Shown here: positions 7,549 through 15,586 of the stretch, one piece after another
How positions within the stretch are numbered: position 1 is the stretch's first letter
Layout of the letters: the number at the start of each line of letters is the position of its first letter
The notes under the pieces: generated by a model
Seen by the model: the letters and a program-made list of their open reading frames with translations, nothing else
The model's database searches: none
What the model was told of the DNA's origin: nothing
From: Aurantibrevibacter litoralis
Lineage (GTDB): Bacteria; Bacteroidota; Bacteroidia; Flavobacteriales; Flavobacteriaceae
Assembly: GCF_034651555.1 (NCBI RefSeq)
Contig: NZ_JAYEEQ010000003.1
Location: 1 to 64,000, forward strand
Reading direction: 5' to 3'
DNA length: 64,000 nt
Position numbers and translations under genes: made by a program

Positions 7549-8433
7549 TTACTGGCGTAATGCGGCTAGGGCCGTTACCAATTCTTTTTCTTTAGGGGTG
7601 AGTCCTGTGGGCATCGTAATAGAAAAGGTGATAAAAAGATCGCCATATTCACCCTCTTTTTTATATTTTGGGAATCCTTTATTTCTTAATTTAACCGTGG
7701 TTCCATTTTGGGTTTCGGGTTTTATTTTTAGTTTCACTTTGCCATCAAAAGTATCAAGTGTTATTTCGCCACCCAAGAGTGCCGTATACAGGTCTAAGGG
7801 CACGGTACGGTATAAATGATCCCCATCGCGTTTAAAGGGAGTGTCATTTTCAATAGAAAATTGAATAAAAAGATCGCCCTTAGGTCCTCCGTTTCTTCCC
7901 GGTCCACCATGGCCTGCAATTTTAATAATTTGTCCATTTTCTATCCCGGCCGGTATGGTAATTCTAATGTTTTTTCCGTTGATGGTAAACGTCTTTTGAT
8001 GGGTTTTGTATACTTCGCTAAGGGGAATACGCAATGCTGCATTTACATCTTGCCCTCTAAATTTTACCTTGCGGTTCCCGTTAAAATTTTGCCCTCCGCC
8101 CCCAAACATGGCTTCAAAGAAATCGGAAAAATCCTGCGTACCAAAATCGCTATTTTCAGATTTTCTACGCTGCTGTGTATGCCGTTGGGCTTTTTCATAA
8201 GCCTCACCGTGTTCCCAGTCCTTGCCGTAGCGATCGTATTTTTTTCGCTTTTCCGCATCGCCCAATACCTCATAAGCCTCGTTTACTTTCTTAAAATTCG
8301 CTTCTGCTTCGGTATCGTTCGGGTTTACATCCGGATGGTATTTGCGTGCCATTTTCCGGTAGGCCTTTTTAATTTCGGTCTGCGATGCCGATTTGGAAAC
8401 GCCCAAAATGTTGTAATAATCTATAAATTCCAA
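7549..8433 (-). CDS. cbpA: DnaJ-family co-chaperone CbpA
   Basis: From the TTG at 8433 the protein is 294 residues and starts MEFIDYYNILGVSK, as DnaJ/CbpA proteins do. It has the J domain with the HPD motif (YHPDVNP), a linker rich in glycine and asparagine, and the substrate-binding beta domains (ITIPAGIENGQIIKIAGHG). There is no cysteine-rich zinc domain, which separates CbpA from DnaJ. An upstream ATG at 8499 exists, but it lies inside an FNR-type box and upstream of the predicted transcription start (about 8452), so I reject it. It stimulates DnaK in the cytoplasm. Confidence 0.88.
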   Translation of the reverse strand: MEFIDYYNILGVSKSASQTEIKKAYRKMARKYHPDVNPNDTEAEANFKKVNEAYEVLGDAEKRKKYDRYGKDWEHGEAYEKAQRHTQQRRKSENSDFGTQDFSDFFEAMFGGGGQNFNGNRKVKFRGQDVNAALRIPLSEVYKTHQKTFTINGKNIRITIPAGIENGQIIKIAGHGGPGRNGGPKGDLFIQFSIENDTPFKRDGDHLYRTVPLDLYTALLGGEITLDTFDGKVKLKIKPETQNGTTVKLRNKGFPKYKKEGEYGDLFITFSITMPTGLTPKEKELVTALAALRQ

Positions 8434-8455
8434 AACCTGTTCAATTTTAGCTACG

Positions 8456-8498
8456 GAAAGGTAAGCTAGTAAAAATAGACAAAAAATGATCCTTGTCA
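8456..8498 (-). promoter_or_regulatory. FNR-type box and -7 element for cbpA
   Basis: The palindrome TGATCCTTGTCA (8487-8498) is centred 29.5 nt from the first base of TACCTTTC (8463 down to 8456), a one-mismatch -7 element. The inferred transcript start is near 8452, giving a leader of about 19 nt before the TTG at 8433. The geometry is identical to ten other sites in this window. Confidence 0.65.
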
Positions 8499-8916
8499 TA
8501 TCCCTAGAAAGGGTCTCATTTTAACCAAAAATAAGATACTAATTTTTATTCAAAAAAATAAAGCAAGGAACTGTAAAGTAAAAAATTTATTGAAATTGAT
8601 GATCTCTGAAACCGTACTGTTCAGCATAGGAACGGTAGGCGATAGGATCACCTTTGGTACACTCAGGGGTCGCTTTCAACAGGTGTGGTTTGAAAGTGTC
8701 CTACATTGCCTTCTCTTTGAGCCAAAAACCTTTTTATTTTTCACCGAATCCAAAACGGAATTAGGGCAGGATAGATATGGACTTTTGGCAAGGCAGTCGC
8801 TCCAAATCTTGCAAGGGATCTTGCGATAAGAACCGCAACAGGCTGTTTTAAACAAACGCGTTAGTTTTTTTTACCCAAGGGGATGGAAAAAAAGGAGAAT
8901 GGGTTATCTTTGAGGT
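8499..8916. other. intergenic between divergent cbpA and histidine kinase genes
   Basis: Apart from the promoter elements at each end I see no RNA gene or repeat. A 79-codon ORF (8590-8829) has no recognisable motif and an odd composition, so I do not call it. Confidence 0.5.
8905..8912 (+). promoter_or_regulatory. -7 element of the histidine kinase gene, likely leaderless
   Basis: TATCTTTG is an exact match to TAnnTTTG. With the spacing used elsewhere in the window the transcript would start at about 8916, right at the ATG at 8917. That would make a leaderless or nearly leaderless mRNA. Confidence 0.5.
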
Positions 8917-10137
8917 ATGCAAGAATTTGGTGGTAATGACAATATCTTTGGATTACTATCCGAAGCGGTATCCGAGGGTATTCTAGTGGTAAACCATGAA
9001 CAAATCATTGTAGCTACAAATAGTAGAACCAATGAAATGTTCGGATATGTAGACAAGGAACTCGTAGGACAACCCTTAGAAATTTTAATTCCCAAAAAGT
9101 ATCGCGAGAAACACAAAGGTCATATTCACAATTACAATAAAAATAAGGACAAAAGGCGCATGGCCATTGGCAGAACGCTTTATGGCGTTCGTAAGAATCA
9201 ACTACAATTCCCGTTAGAAATTGGTTTAAATCCCTTTAACCTTTATGGCGTTAGTTATGTTATGGCGCTCGTTATTGATGTGACGGATGTTAAGGAAAAG
9301 GAAAAACAGATACTAGAACTCAATTCTCAATTAGAAAAAAAAATAAAGGAAAGAACCAAAGAACTGCGAGATACGGTGGCCATGTTGAAACGCGAAATCC
9401 GTTTGCGTACAGAGGCGGAGGCCAAAATGAAGCAATCCCTTCAGAAGGAACGAGAACTAAATGAGTTAAAAACTAAATTTCTTTCCTTGGTTTCCCATGA
9501 GTTTAAAACACCCTTAAGCGGCATTCTCTCTTCTGCCACTTTGGTTGGAAAATATGTGTTAGAAACCGATCAGGATAAAAGAAACAGGCATTTAAAAACC
9601 ATTATGGAAAGTGTACGGCATCTGAACGGTATTCTCGATGATTTTTTATCACTAGAGCGATTAGAAGAAGGTAAGGGGGTTTATGCCAAGACAGATTTTC
9701 ATTTAAGTAATGTAGTGAATAATGCCATTTATAACGCCAACATGATCTTAAAAAAGGGACAGCGCATTTCGTACCCACAAAATATAGACGATGTTGTCAT
9801 TTGTCAGGATGAAAAAATAGTTGCACTAACCTTGACCAATTTATTGAATAATGCCATAAAATATTCCCCGGAAGACTCTGAAATAGATGTATTAATCCGC
9901 TTGGAAAGTCGAAAAATTGTTTTTCAGATAGTAGATCAGGGTATCGGTATCCCAAAAAACGATCAGAAGTATATATTTGATCGTTATTTTAGGGCAGAAA
10001 ATGCCGTTTTAACCTTAGGAACCGGAATAGGTCTGAACATTGTAAAATCGCATTTGGAAAATTTAGGAGGCGCCTTGTATTTTGAAAGTGTAGAAAATAA
10101 GGGGAGTACCTTTACGGCAGAACTTCCTTTATCGTAG
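8917..10137 (+). CDS. PAS-domain sensor histidine kinase
   Basis: This 406-residue protein has no transmembrane segment. A PAS domain (about 10-125: GILVVNHEQIIVATN, NEMFGYVDKELVG) is followed by a coiled coil (128-185), a HisKA domain with phospho-acceptor His194 in LVSHEFKTPL, and a HATPase domain (LTNLLNNAIKYSP, IVDQGIGIP, GTGIGLNIVKSHL). It is a cytoplasmic sensor kinase. The next gene, 46 bp downstream, encodes a receiver fused to a CRP-like regulator and is the obvious partner. The PAS ligand (haem, flavin or other) cannot be read from the sequence. Confidence 0.92.
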   Translation: MQEFGGNDNIFGLLSEAVSEGILVVNHEQIIVATNSRTNEMFGYVDKELVGQPLEILIPKKYREKHKGHIHNYNKNKDKRRMAIGRTLYGVRKNQLQFPLEIGLNPFNLYGVSYVMALVIDVTDVKEKEKQILELNSQLEKKIKERTKELRDTVAMLKREIRLRTEAEAKMKQSLQKERELNELKTKFLSLVSHEFKTPLSGILSSATLVGKYVLETDQDKRNRHLKTIMESVRHLNGILDDFLSLERLEEGKGVYAKTDFHLSNVVNNAIYNANMILKKGQRISYPQNIDDVVICQDEKIVALTLTNLLNNAIKYSPEDSEIDVLIRLESRKIVFQIVDQGIGIPKNDQKYIFDRYFRAENAVLTLGTGIGLNIVKSHLENLGGALYFESVENKGSTFTAELPLS

Positions 10138-10210
10138 TAGATGGCTTTGGGTAGTATCATTCCTGCTTTTTTTTTGTAAATTCATGCCGCTTAGCCAAAC
10201 AATGAAACAC

Positions 10211-11263
10211 ATGAAGAAAATATTGATTATTGAAGATGATACTATTATTCGGGAAAATACGGCAGAATTGTTAGAATTGTCCGGTTTTGAGGTATTTACA
10301 GCATCAAATGGCGTAAAAGGTGTGGCTGCGGCATTAGAACACATTCCCGATGTCATTGTATGTGATATTATGATGCCGGAGTTGGATGGTTTTGGCGTAT
10401 TAGATCGACTATCGAGTGACGCATTAACAAAGTCCATTCCTTTTATATTTTTATCAGCCAAAACCGAGCGAAGTGATATTAGAAAGGGAATGGAATTAGG
10501 AGCCGACGATTATTTAACCAAACCCTTCGAAGAAACCGAGCTTCTTAGTGCCATAGAAAGTCGCATGGCGCGCACGGCAATACTAAGAGATTTAGCCTTT
10601 AAGGAAACGGCAGAGGCTATAAAAACGGAATCCGAAATTTCGTCCATACATCAGTTAAAAAATTATATTGATGACAATGGCAGAGCGTTGCATTACAAAC
10701 AAGGTGAGCTCATTTACAAGAATGGAGATCATTCCAATTTGGTATTTTTAATTGAGAAAGGCGTGGTAAAAACTCACAGTTTAGACGAACAGGGCAAAGA
10801 ACTGATCACTGCCATTTATAAAGAAGATGATTTTTTTGGTTTCACCAGCTTTGTGGATAACAGTCCGTACCAAGAATATGCCTCTACTTTAGAAGACACT
10901 CAAGTGGTAGCTATTCCGAAGGAGGAGTTAAAAACACTATTGCAACAAAACCATGATTTAGCCTTAGAATTAATGCATTTTTTGGCAGAAAATTTACAAC
11001 AAGCCAAAAAACAATTGCTAGAAATGGCGTATGGTTCGGTTCGCCGAAAAACGGCCAGCACCATTCTAAAGTTTGCCGAAAAACTTAATAATGGTACACA
11101 CGGAAAACTTCATATTTTGCGTAGCGATTTGGCCAGCGTGGCAGGAATGGCCACCGAAACCCTTATACGAACGCTTTCCAGTTTTAAAAAAGAAGGTCTC
11201 ATACATATTGAGGATAGGACGATTAAGGTTCTAGATATGGATGGTTTGCGTAAAATTCACTAA
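10211..11263 (+). CDS. response regulator fused to CRP-like DNA-binding module
   Basis: An N-terminal receiver domain (KKILIIEDD, phospho-acceptor Asp in VCDIMMPELDGFG, later conserved Lys in DDYLTKPF) is joined to a cyclic-nucleotide-type sensor domain (KQGELIYKNGDHSNLVFLIEKG) and a C-terminal Crp-type helix-turn-helix (LASVAGMATETLIRTLSSFKKEG). ATGs at 10184 and 10202 are in frame; I favour 10211 because receiver domains usually start MKKIL. There is no FNR-type cysteine cluster, so it would be controlled by phosphorylation from the adjacent kinase. Its recognition helix resembles that of FNR/CRP proteins, so it could share the window's palindromic boxes. Confidence 0.9.
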   Translation: MKKILIIEDDTIIRENTAELLELSGFEVFTASNGVKGVAAALEHIPDVIVCDIMMPELDGFGVLDRLSSDALTKSIPFIFLSAKTERSDIRKGMELGADDYLTKPFEETELLSAIESRMARTAILRDLAFKETAEAIKTESEISSIHQLKNYIDDNGRALHYKQGELIYKNGDHSNLVFLIEKGVVKTHSLDEQGKELITAIYKEDDFFGFTSFVDNSPYQEYASTLEDTQVVAIPKEELKTLLQQNHDLALELMHFLAENLQQAKKQLLEMAYGSVRRKTASTILKFAEKLNNGTHGKLHILRSDLASVAGMATETLIRTLSSFKKEGLIHIEDRTIKVLDMDGLRKIH

Positions 11264-11299
11264 AAACGTTTAAAAAAAAATCCCAGAATAGAGGCGACA

Positions 11300-11342
11300 T
11301 GATTTTGGTCATTTTGTGTGCAAATAAGTCGGTTTATTTTAG
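11300..11342 (+). promoter_or_regulatory. FNR-type box and -7 element for the first USP gene
   Basis: TGATTTTGGTCA (11300-11311) is centred 29.5 nt before TATTTTAG (11335-11342), a one-mismatch -7 element. The inferred start near 11346 leaves a 22-nt leader to the ATG at 11368. Confidence 0.7.
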
Positions 11343-11367
11343 CCCATAAAATGTAACAAAATTGCGC

Positions 11368-12207
11368 ATGAAGCATGTTTTAATACCCACGGATTTTTCC
11401 GAAAACGCATGGAATGCCGTTCTCTACAGTCTTTCTTTGTTTAAAAAGACACGATGTACTTTTTACCTTTTTCATGTAAACCCCCTTGTGACGTATTCCG
11501 GTGCCGAAACTTCGGTTAGGGCATCTCGCGAAAAAATTGCGGCACATCTTTTGAAAGAAAGCGAGGTACTATTGCAAGAACTTTTAACCAAAATAGAAGC
11601 ATTACCCCTAAACAGTAAGCATTTATTTGTGACCTTAGCTTCCTATGATTTTTTTGTAGATGCCATAAGAAAACAGGTAGATGAAAAAAAAATAGACCTC
11701 ATTGTTATGGGAACAAAAGGGGCATCGGGACTAAAGAAGATTACTTTAGGTAGTAATACGAGCGATGTAATTACAAAGGTAAAATGTCCGCTATTGGCTA
11801 TTCCTGAGAATGCAGCGTATAGAAGACCTAGAGAAATGGCATTTCCTACAGACTATCTTACCGGTTACGATCTGCGAGTCCTAGAAACTTTAACAGAAAT
11901 GGCTATTTTAAACAAGGCCCATATCCGTATCCTTCACATTTCTCAGCGAGACGAACAACTCACTGATGTGCAGGAAAAAAACAAAGCCTTCTTAGAAGAT
12001 TATTTTAGAGATGTATCTCATAGTTTCCATTTTTTAACCGGCTCAAAATTAGAAGCTGCGGTACAATGTTTTTGCGAAAGCAGAGACATCGATATGATTG
12101 CGATGGTCGCAAAAAATTTGAATTATTTTCAACGTATTCTTTTTAGACCGGCGGTACAGGAGATAAGCTATCACACGCATATTCCTTTTTTGGTCTTGCA
12201 CGAATAG
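11368..12207 (+). CDS. universal stress protein, tandem USP domains
   Basis: This 279-residue protein has two UspA-type domains. The first (MKHVLIPTDFSENAWNAV) has the ATP-binding signature GTKGASGLKKITLGSNT; the second is more degenerate (EMAFPTDYLTGYDLRVL). A TTG two codons upstream (11362) is possible, but ATG is preferred. Related genes lie at 12842, 13791, 29329 and 60420. An FNR-type box precedes it, suggesting induction under oxygen limitation, as known for many USPs. Cytoplasmic; molecular target unknown. Confidence 0.9.
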   Translation: MKHVLIPTDFSENAWNAVLYSLSLFKKTRCTFYLFHVNPLVTYSGAETSVRASREKIAAHLLKESEVLLQELLTKIEALPLNSKHLFVTLASYDFFVDAIRKQVDEKKIDLIVMGTKGASGLKKITLGSNTSDVITKVKCPLLAIPENAAYRRPREMAFPTDYLTGYDLRVLETLTEMAILNKAHIRILHISQRDEQLTDVQEKNKAFLEDYFRDVSHSFHFLTGSKLEAAVQCFCESRDIDMIAMVAKNLNYFQRILFRPAVQEISYHTHIPFLVLHE

Positions 12208-12428
12208 CTTCTAGTCATTTCAACATCGGGTTCATTTTCTACTTCTACGGAATGAACTTCTTTTGCAAGACCACTAAGTTTTTAAAAAAGCTCGTTGCGC
12301 CTTCGGATTATTTCGTGTTTATTTGATCCTAAAATCTTCCTAATTTGAGTCGATTCTGAAAGAAATCAAGTCAAAATAAATAACGGTAAGATGTGTGTTT
12401 TTTATGCTACGGAAAAGTCGGAGAACTT

Positions 12429-12728
12429 TTATAAATAAGGCTTTAATGCGGTATGGAGGTCCGTTTTTTGAAGTACACCCGCCTGTCGCCAGACCGGTTG
12501 TTTATCTTTAAACAAAATCAAGGTAGGCACGCTTCGCACATGATACCTAGCCGCAAGGGATTGGTTTTTATCTACATCAATTTTTATAATTTTAAGGGTT
12601 GCGCCCAACTCGTGCTTCAACGCTCCTAAAATGGGCGCTAAAATTTTACAAGGCTGACACCAATCCGCATAGAAATCTACAAGTACAGGGGTTTGGGTAC
12701 TCAAAATGGCTTCAAAGCTACTTCTCAT
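12429..12728 (-). CDS. thioredoxin
   Basis: This 99-residue protein is a single thioredoxin fold. The active site ADWCQPCKIL differs from the canonical WCGPC by Gln for Gly. The conserved cis-proline strand VRSVPTLILFK is present. No signal peptide is seen, so it is cytoplasmic. It is divergent from the USP gene at 12842 and shares the 114-bp intergenic region with its FNR-type box; a weak -7-like TATTTTG lies on this strand at the mirror distance (12755-12749), so co-regulation is possible but uncertain. Confidence 0.9.
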   Translation of the reverse strand: MRSSFEAILSTQTPVLVDFYADWCQPCKILAPILGALKHELGATLKIIKIDVDKNQSLAARYHVRSVPTLILFKDKQPVWRQAGVLQKTDLHTALKPYL

Positions 12729-12778
12729 TTAGGACGAATTTATAATTGCAAAATAGAAAATTTCAAAGTACTATGAAC

Positions 12779-12821
12779 TGATGAATATCATCGTTATTTC
12801 GTAACTTTAAAGGTAATTTTG
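12779..12821 (+). promoter_or_regulatory. FNR-type box and -7 element for the second USP gene
   Basis: TGATGAATATCA (12779-12790) is centred 29.5 nt before a perfect TAATTTTG (12814-12821). The inferred start near 12825 leaves a 17-nt leader. Confidence 0.75.
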
Positions 12822-12841
12822 GAGCCTCAATTATAGTTGCT

Positions 12842-13687
12842 ATGCGAAAAATTTTAGTACCGACTGATTTTTCCGATAATGCATTTAATGCATTAACGTA
12901 TGCATGCCAGATTTTTAAATATGAGAAAAGTGAAATTTTTATAGTGCACGCCTATGCTGATGAAGTATATAGAAAATATGCAGAAAAAGAGCGCAGTTCA
13001 TTTGAGGCTTTAAAAGAAAAGGTTCATAACAGTACGGTAACAAAATTAGAGGGTGTAAGGAAAAAAGGTATTGAGTTTTCGCCTAACCCGCATCATACCT
13101 ATCATCTTGTTGCAGCTTTTGGCGATCTCACTGATGAAATTAATGATTTGGTGCAAAAGGAAAATATGGATATTGTGGTTATGGGTACCCGAGGGCAAAC
13201 CAATGACAGGAGCATCACCTTTGGAAGCAATACACTAGAAGTGCTTCGGTATGTACATTGTCCGGTATTGGGGATTCCAGAAAGTTATACCTATCATGCG
13301 CCTAGAAAATTACTGTTTCCTACCAATTATTTGGTACCCTATAAAAAGAGGGAACTAAAATTGCTAGGCGACCTTACAGGCTCTTTTCGATCAACCATAT
13401 ATATGCTATATATAGATCCTGTCAGCACATTAGCGTTGCGCCAAGAGGATCATAAATTGTTCTTGAAAAGTTGTTTACAGAAGTCCAAGTTGGTTTTTGA
13501 AACCAGCGATGAAAAGGATAAAACAGTAGCCATTACTAAGTTTATTATTCATCAAAAAATAGATATGTTAGTCATGGTCAACAGTAGGTATTCGCATTTG
13601 GAAGAAATGTTACACCAGCATACCATTCGAAAAATAGGACTTCATGTTAAAATCCCATTTTTAATATTACAGAATATAAACAGATAA
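12842..13687 (+). CDS. universal stress protein, tandem USP domains
   Basis: This 281-residue protein starts MRKILVPTDFSDNAFNALTY. The first USP domain carries the nucleotide-binding pattern GTRGQTNDRSITFGSNT; the second domain is divergent. It is more basic than its paralogues and may have drifted in function. It is preceded by the best-matching FNR-type promoter of the cluster. Cytoplasmic; function inferred only as stress or energy-limitation response. Confidence 0.9.
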   Translation: MRKILVPTDFSDNAFNALTYACQIFKYEKSEIFIVHAYADEVYRKYAEKERSSFEALKEKVHNSTVTKLEGVRKKGIEFSPNPHHTYHLVAAFGDLTDEINDLVQKENMDIVVMGTRGQTNDRSITFGSNTLEVLRYVHCPVLGIPESYTYHAPRKLLFPTNYLVPYKKRELKLLGDLTGSFRSTIYMLYIDPVSTLALRQEDHKLFLKSCLQKSKLVFETSDEKDKTVAITKFIIHQKIDMLVMVNSRYSHLEEMLHQHTIRKIGLHVKIPFLILQNINR

Positions 13688-13790
13688 AAAAATGTATTGC
13701 TTATAAAATTGATTAGGGGCTCAAGAAGAAAAAAGTCCTCTTTTCAAAGACCGAGGCGATTAAAAAATGTAACCTGTAACACCTAAATAG

Positions 13791-14651
13791 ATGTCAATAA
13801 AAAAAATAATACTACCCACAGACTTTTCAGAAAATGCCCTTAATGCCATACGGTATGCACTGCAACTTTATAAAAACGATAGTTGTATGTTTTTTCTGTT
13901 GCATACCTACACCCCGGCCATCTATCAGGCGGAATATGTGGTGCACAGTCCGGGTCAAATTGGCTTGGGAGACCCCAGACAGATGCAAGTAGAGGCGCAG
14001 TTAGTGGCACTTCAGGGGCAATTGGTTCAAGAATTTAATAATCCTAAACACACCTTTGTACGCCATGCTGCCTTTAATGTTTTTGTGGGAGAGGTATTGG
14101 AAACCATAAAAAACGAAGCCGTAGAACTTGTCATTATGGGAACAAAAGGAGCCACCGGAGCCAAAGAAATTCTGTTTGGAACCAATACGGTACATCTCAT
14201 TCAGAAGGCAAAAGTACCTATAATTGCGGTGCCTCGGATGGAGGAGTATACGCTACCCAAAAACATCCTTTTCCCTACAGATTATGAAGTATCATACCAG
14301 AAAACGGCACTACAAGAATTTCTTCAAATTGCCCAAGCCAATAACGCTAAGATTCATGTACTGCACATGACAAGTCCAAAAGGTCTCACTGCGGTTCAAC
14401 AGGCAAACAAGGCCAATTTGGAATTTATTTTAGAGCCGTATATCAGTCAGTTTCATGATGATCCCGATGAAACTGTAATTGGTGGTATTAATGCCTTTTT
14501 GTCTAAAAATAAAATGGATATGCTGGTCATGCTACAAAACAAGCATACTTTTTTAGAAAAATTGTTCATTGAACCCACAATTAAAAAAATTGGCTTTCAT
14601 GTACATATCCCTTTTATGGTAATACCGTTTATAGACCATAATAGTGCGTAA
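13791..14651 (+). CDS. universal stress protein, tandem USP domains
   Basis: This 286-residue protein starts MSIKKIILPTDFSENALNAI and carries GTKGATGAKEILFGTNT in the first domain; the second domain again begins with a PTDYEVSY-type strand. It lies 103 bp after the previous USP gene. No TGAY-N4-RTCA box is visible in that gap, so it is either read through from 12842 or has another promoter. The translation start follows the family pattern. Confidence 0.9.
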   Translation: MSIKKIILPTDFSENALNAIRYALQLYKNDSCMFFLLHTYTPAIYQAEYVVHSPGQIGLGDPRQMQVEAQLVALQGQLVQEFNNPKHTFVRHAAFNVFVGEVLETIKNEAVELVIMGTKGATGAKEILFGTNTVHLIQKAKVPIIAVPRMEEYTLPKNILFPTDYEVSYQKTALQEFLQIAQANNAKIHVLHMTSPKGLTAVQQANKANLEFILEPYISQFHDDPDETVIGGINAFLSKNKMDMLVMLQNKHTFLEKLFIEPTIKKIGFHVHIPFMVIPFIDHNSA

Positions 14652-14675
14652 ATCTTTAGATGAGCCTAGTTTTTT

Positions 14676-14741
14676 ATAGCCCACGGTTTACACCGTGGGC
14701 TATGGAAAATTTAATGTACAGACCGAACCGTTTTAACGGTT
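14676..14741. repeat. REP-like palindrome upstream of transposase remnant
   Basis: A 12-bp stem ATAGCCCACGGT/ACCGTGGGCTAT with a 4-nt loop (14676-14703) is followed by a second palindrome, AACCGTTTTAACGGTT (14726-14741). A second copy of the unit lies at 19376-19440. Such palindromes flank REP-associated tyrosine transposase genes, and one follows here. Confidence 0.75.
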
Positions 14742-14756
14742 TATAAATATGAAACT

Positions 14757-15059
14757 ATGCCACATTCATTCATCAAAATTTGGATACACGCCATTTGGGC
14801 AACAACAGAAAGAACGGCCGACCATGTTCATGGTTTGTTTTTATTACGTCCTCAAAAATCGATCGCTAATGTTGTGACACAAATAAAGGGTAGCAGCTCG
14901 CATTACATCAATCAAAACAATCGGATCTTAGAAAAATTTGCGTGGCAAACAGGATATGCCGATTTCTCGGTTTCAGAATCAGTCGTTGAAAAAGTACGGA
15001 AATTAGGATGTCATTCTAAAATTCCGGTACGCTCTTTAAATCAATATAAACAAAGCTAA
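14757..15059 (+). pseudogene. REP-associated tyrosine transposase (IS200-like) remnant
   Basis: The reading frame begins like flavobacterial REP-associated transposases (MPHSFIKIWIHAIWATTER), then jumps to DHVHGLFLLRPQKSIANVV, which holds the HUH metal motif. Family members carry roughly 40 more residues between these parts. The HINQN and FAWQTGYADFSVSES blocks are present, but after SVVEKV the sequence departs from the family, losing the helix with the catalytic tyrosine. Internal deletion plus an altered C-terminus make it inactive. Family knowledge is from memory. Confidence 0.75.
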
Positions 15060-15063
15060 AGTT

Positions 15064-15468
15064 ATGAGAAAAATTGGAGTTTGGATGGATAAGGAAAAAG
15101 CACATGTTGTTGTATTAACAGCAGACAGTGAGGATTTTTATACCATCTTATCGAACATTGAATTTTTTAACCTTAAAAGTGGCTCTAAACCCGGATTTAA
15201 AACAGGAGCCACGCAGCATGTTATTCATGAACAAACCTATTTGGCGCGCGAAAAACAGCAAATGAAAGCGTATTTCAAAAAATTGGCGAAAGAACTGCAA
15301 CAGGCCGATAGTGTAATGCTTTTTGGCCCTGCAGATACCAATGAAAAATTTAGAAAGGAGTTGCATGAACACTATAAAGAGATTGGACAAAAGATTAAAG
15401 CGGTACTAAAGGCCGATAGTATGACCGACAATCAGGTTAAGGCGTTTGTACGGGATTTTTACAAGTAG
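15064..15468 (+). CDS. hypothetical protein, possibly eRF1-domain-like
   Basis: This 134-residue basic protein begins MRKIGVWMDKEKAHVVVL and later has VMLFGPADTNEKFRKEL. The pattern of a short N-terminal beta strand and a GP-containing helix start resembles the eRF1 domain-3-like proteins seen in bacteria, but the match is weak. It lies 4 bp after the dead transposase frame and has intact coding character. I cannot assign a function. Confidence 0.6.
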   Translation: MRKIGVWMDKEKAHVVVLTADSEDFYTILSNIEFFNLKSGSKPGFKTGATQHVIHEQTYLAREKQQMKAYFKKLAKELQQADSVMLFGPADTNEKFRKELHEHYKEIGQKIKAVLKADSMTDNQVKAFVRDFYK

Positions 15469-15586
15469 CCCTTAGGGTGTCCTGATGCCTAAAAAAAACT
15501 GTGAGCGAAGGCGAAGCGCCATCGCTACTACTAAAAAAAACATCCTAACCTAGCTTAAAAATGAAACATAGTTGAAGCAATTGAAC

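Noticed and set aside
8590..8829. 79-codon ORF between cbpA and the histidine kinase
   Set aside because: No recognised motif, no promoter, and unusual composition.
12748..12755. Second -7 element for thioredoxin at the shared box
   Set aside because: TATTTTGC fits the distance but has two mismatches, so I list it only as possible.
13710..13745. FNR-type box before the USP at 13791
   Set aside because: TGATTAGGGGCTCA has the wrong half-site spacing and no -7 element at the right distance.
15504..15526. Inverted repeat AGCGAAGGCG...CGCCATCGCT
   Set aside because: It may be a hairpin, but it has no T tail on the plus strand, so I do not call it a terminator.
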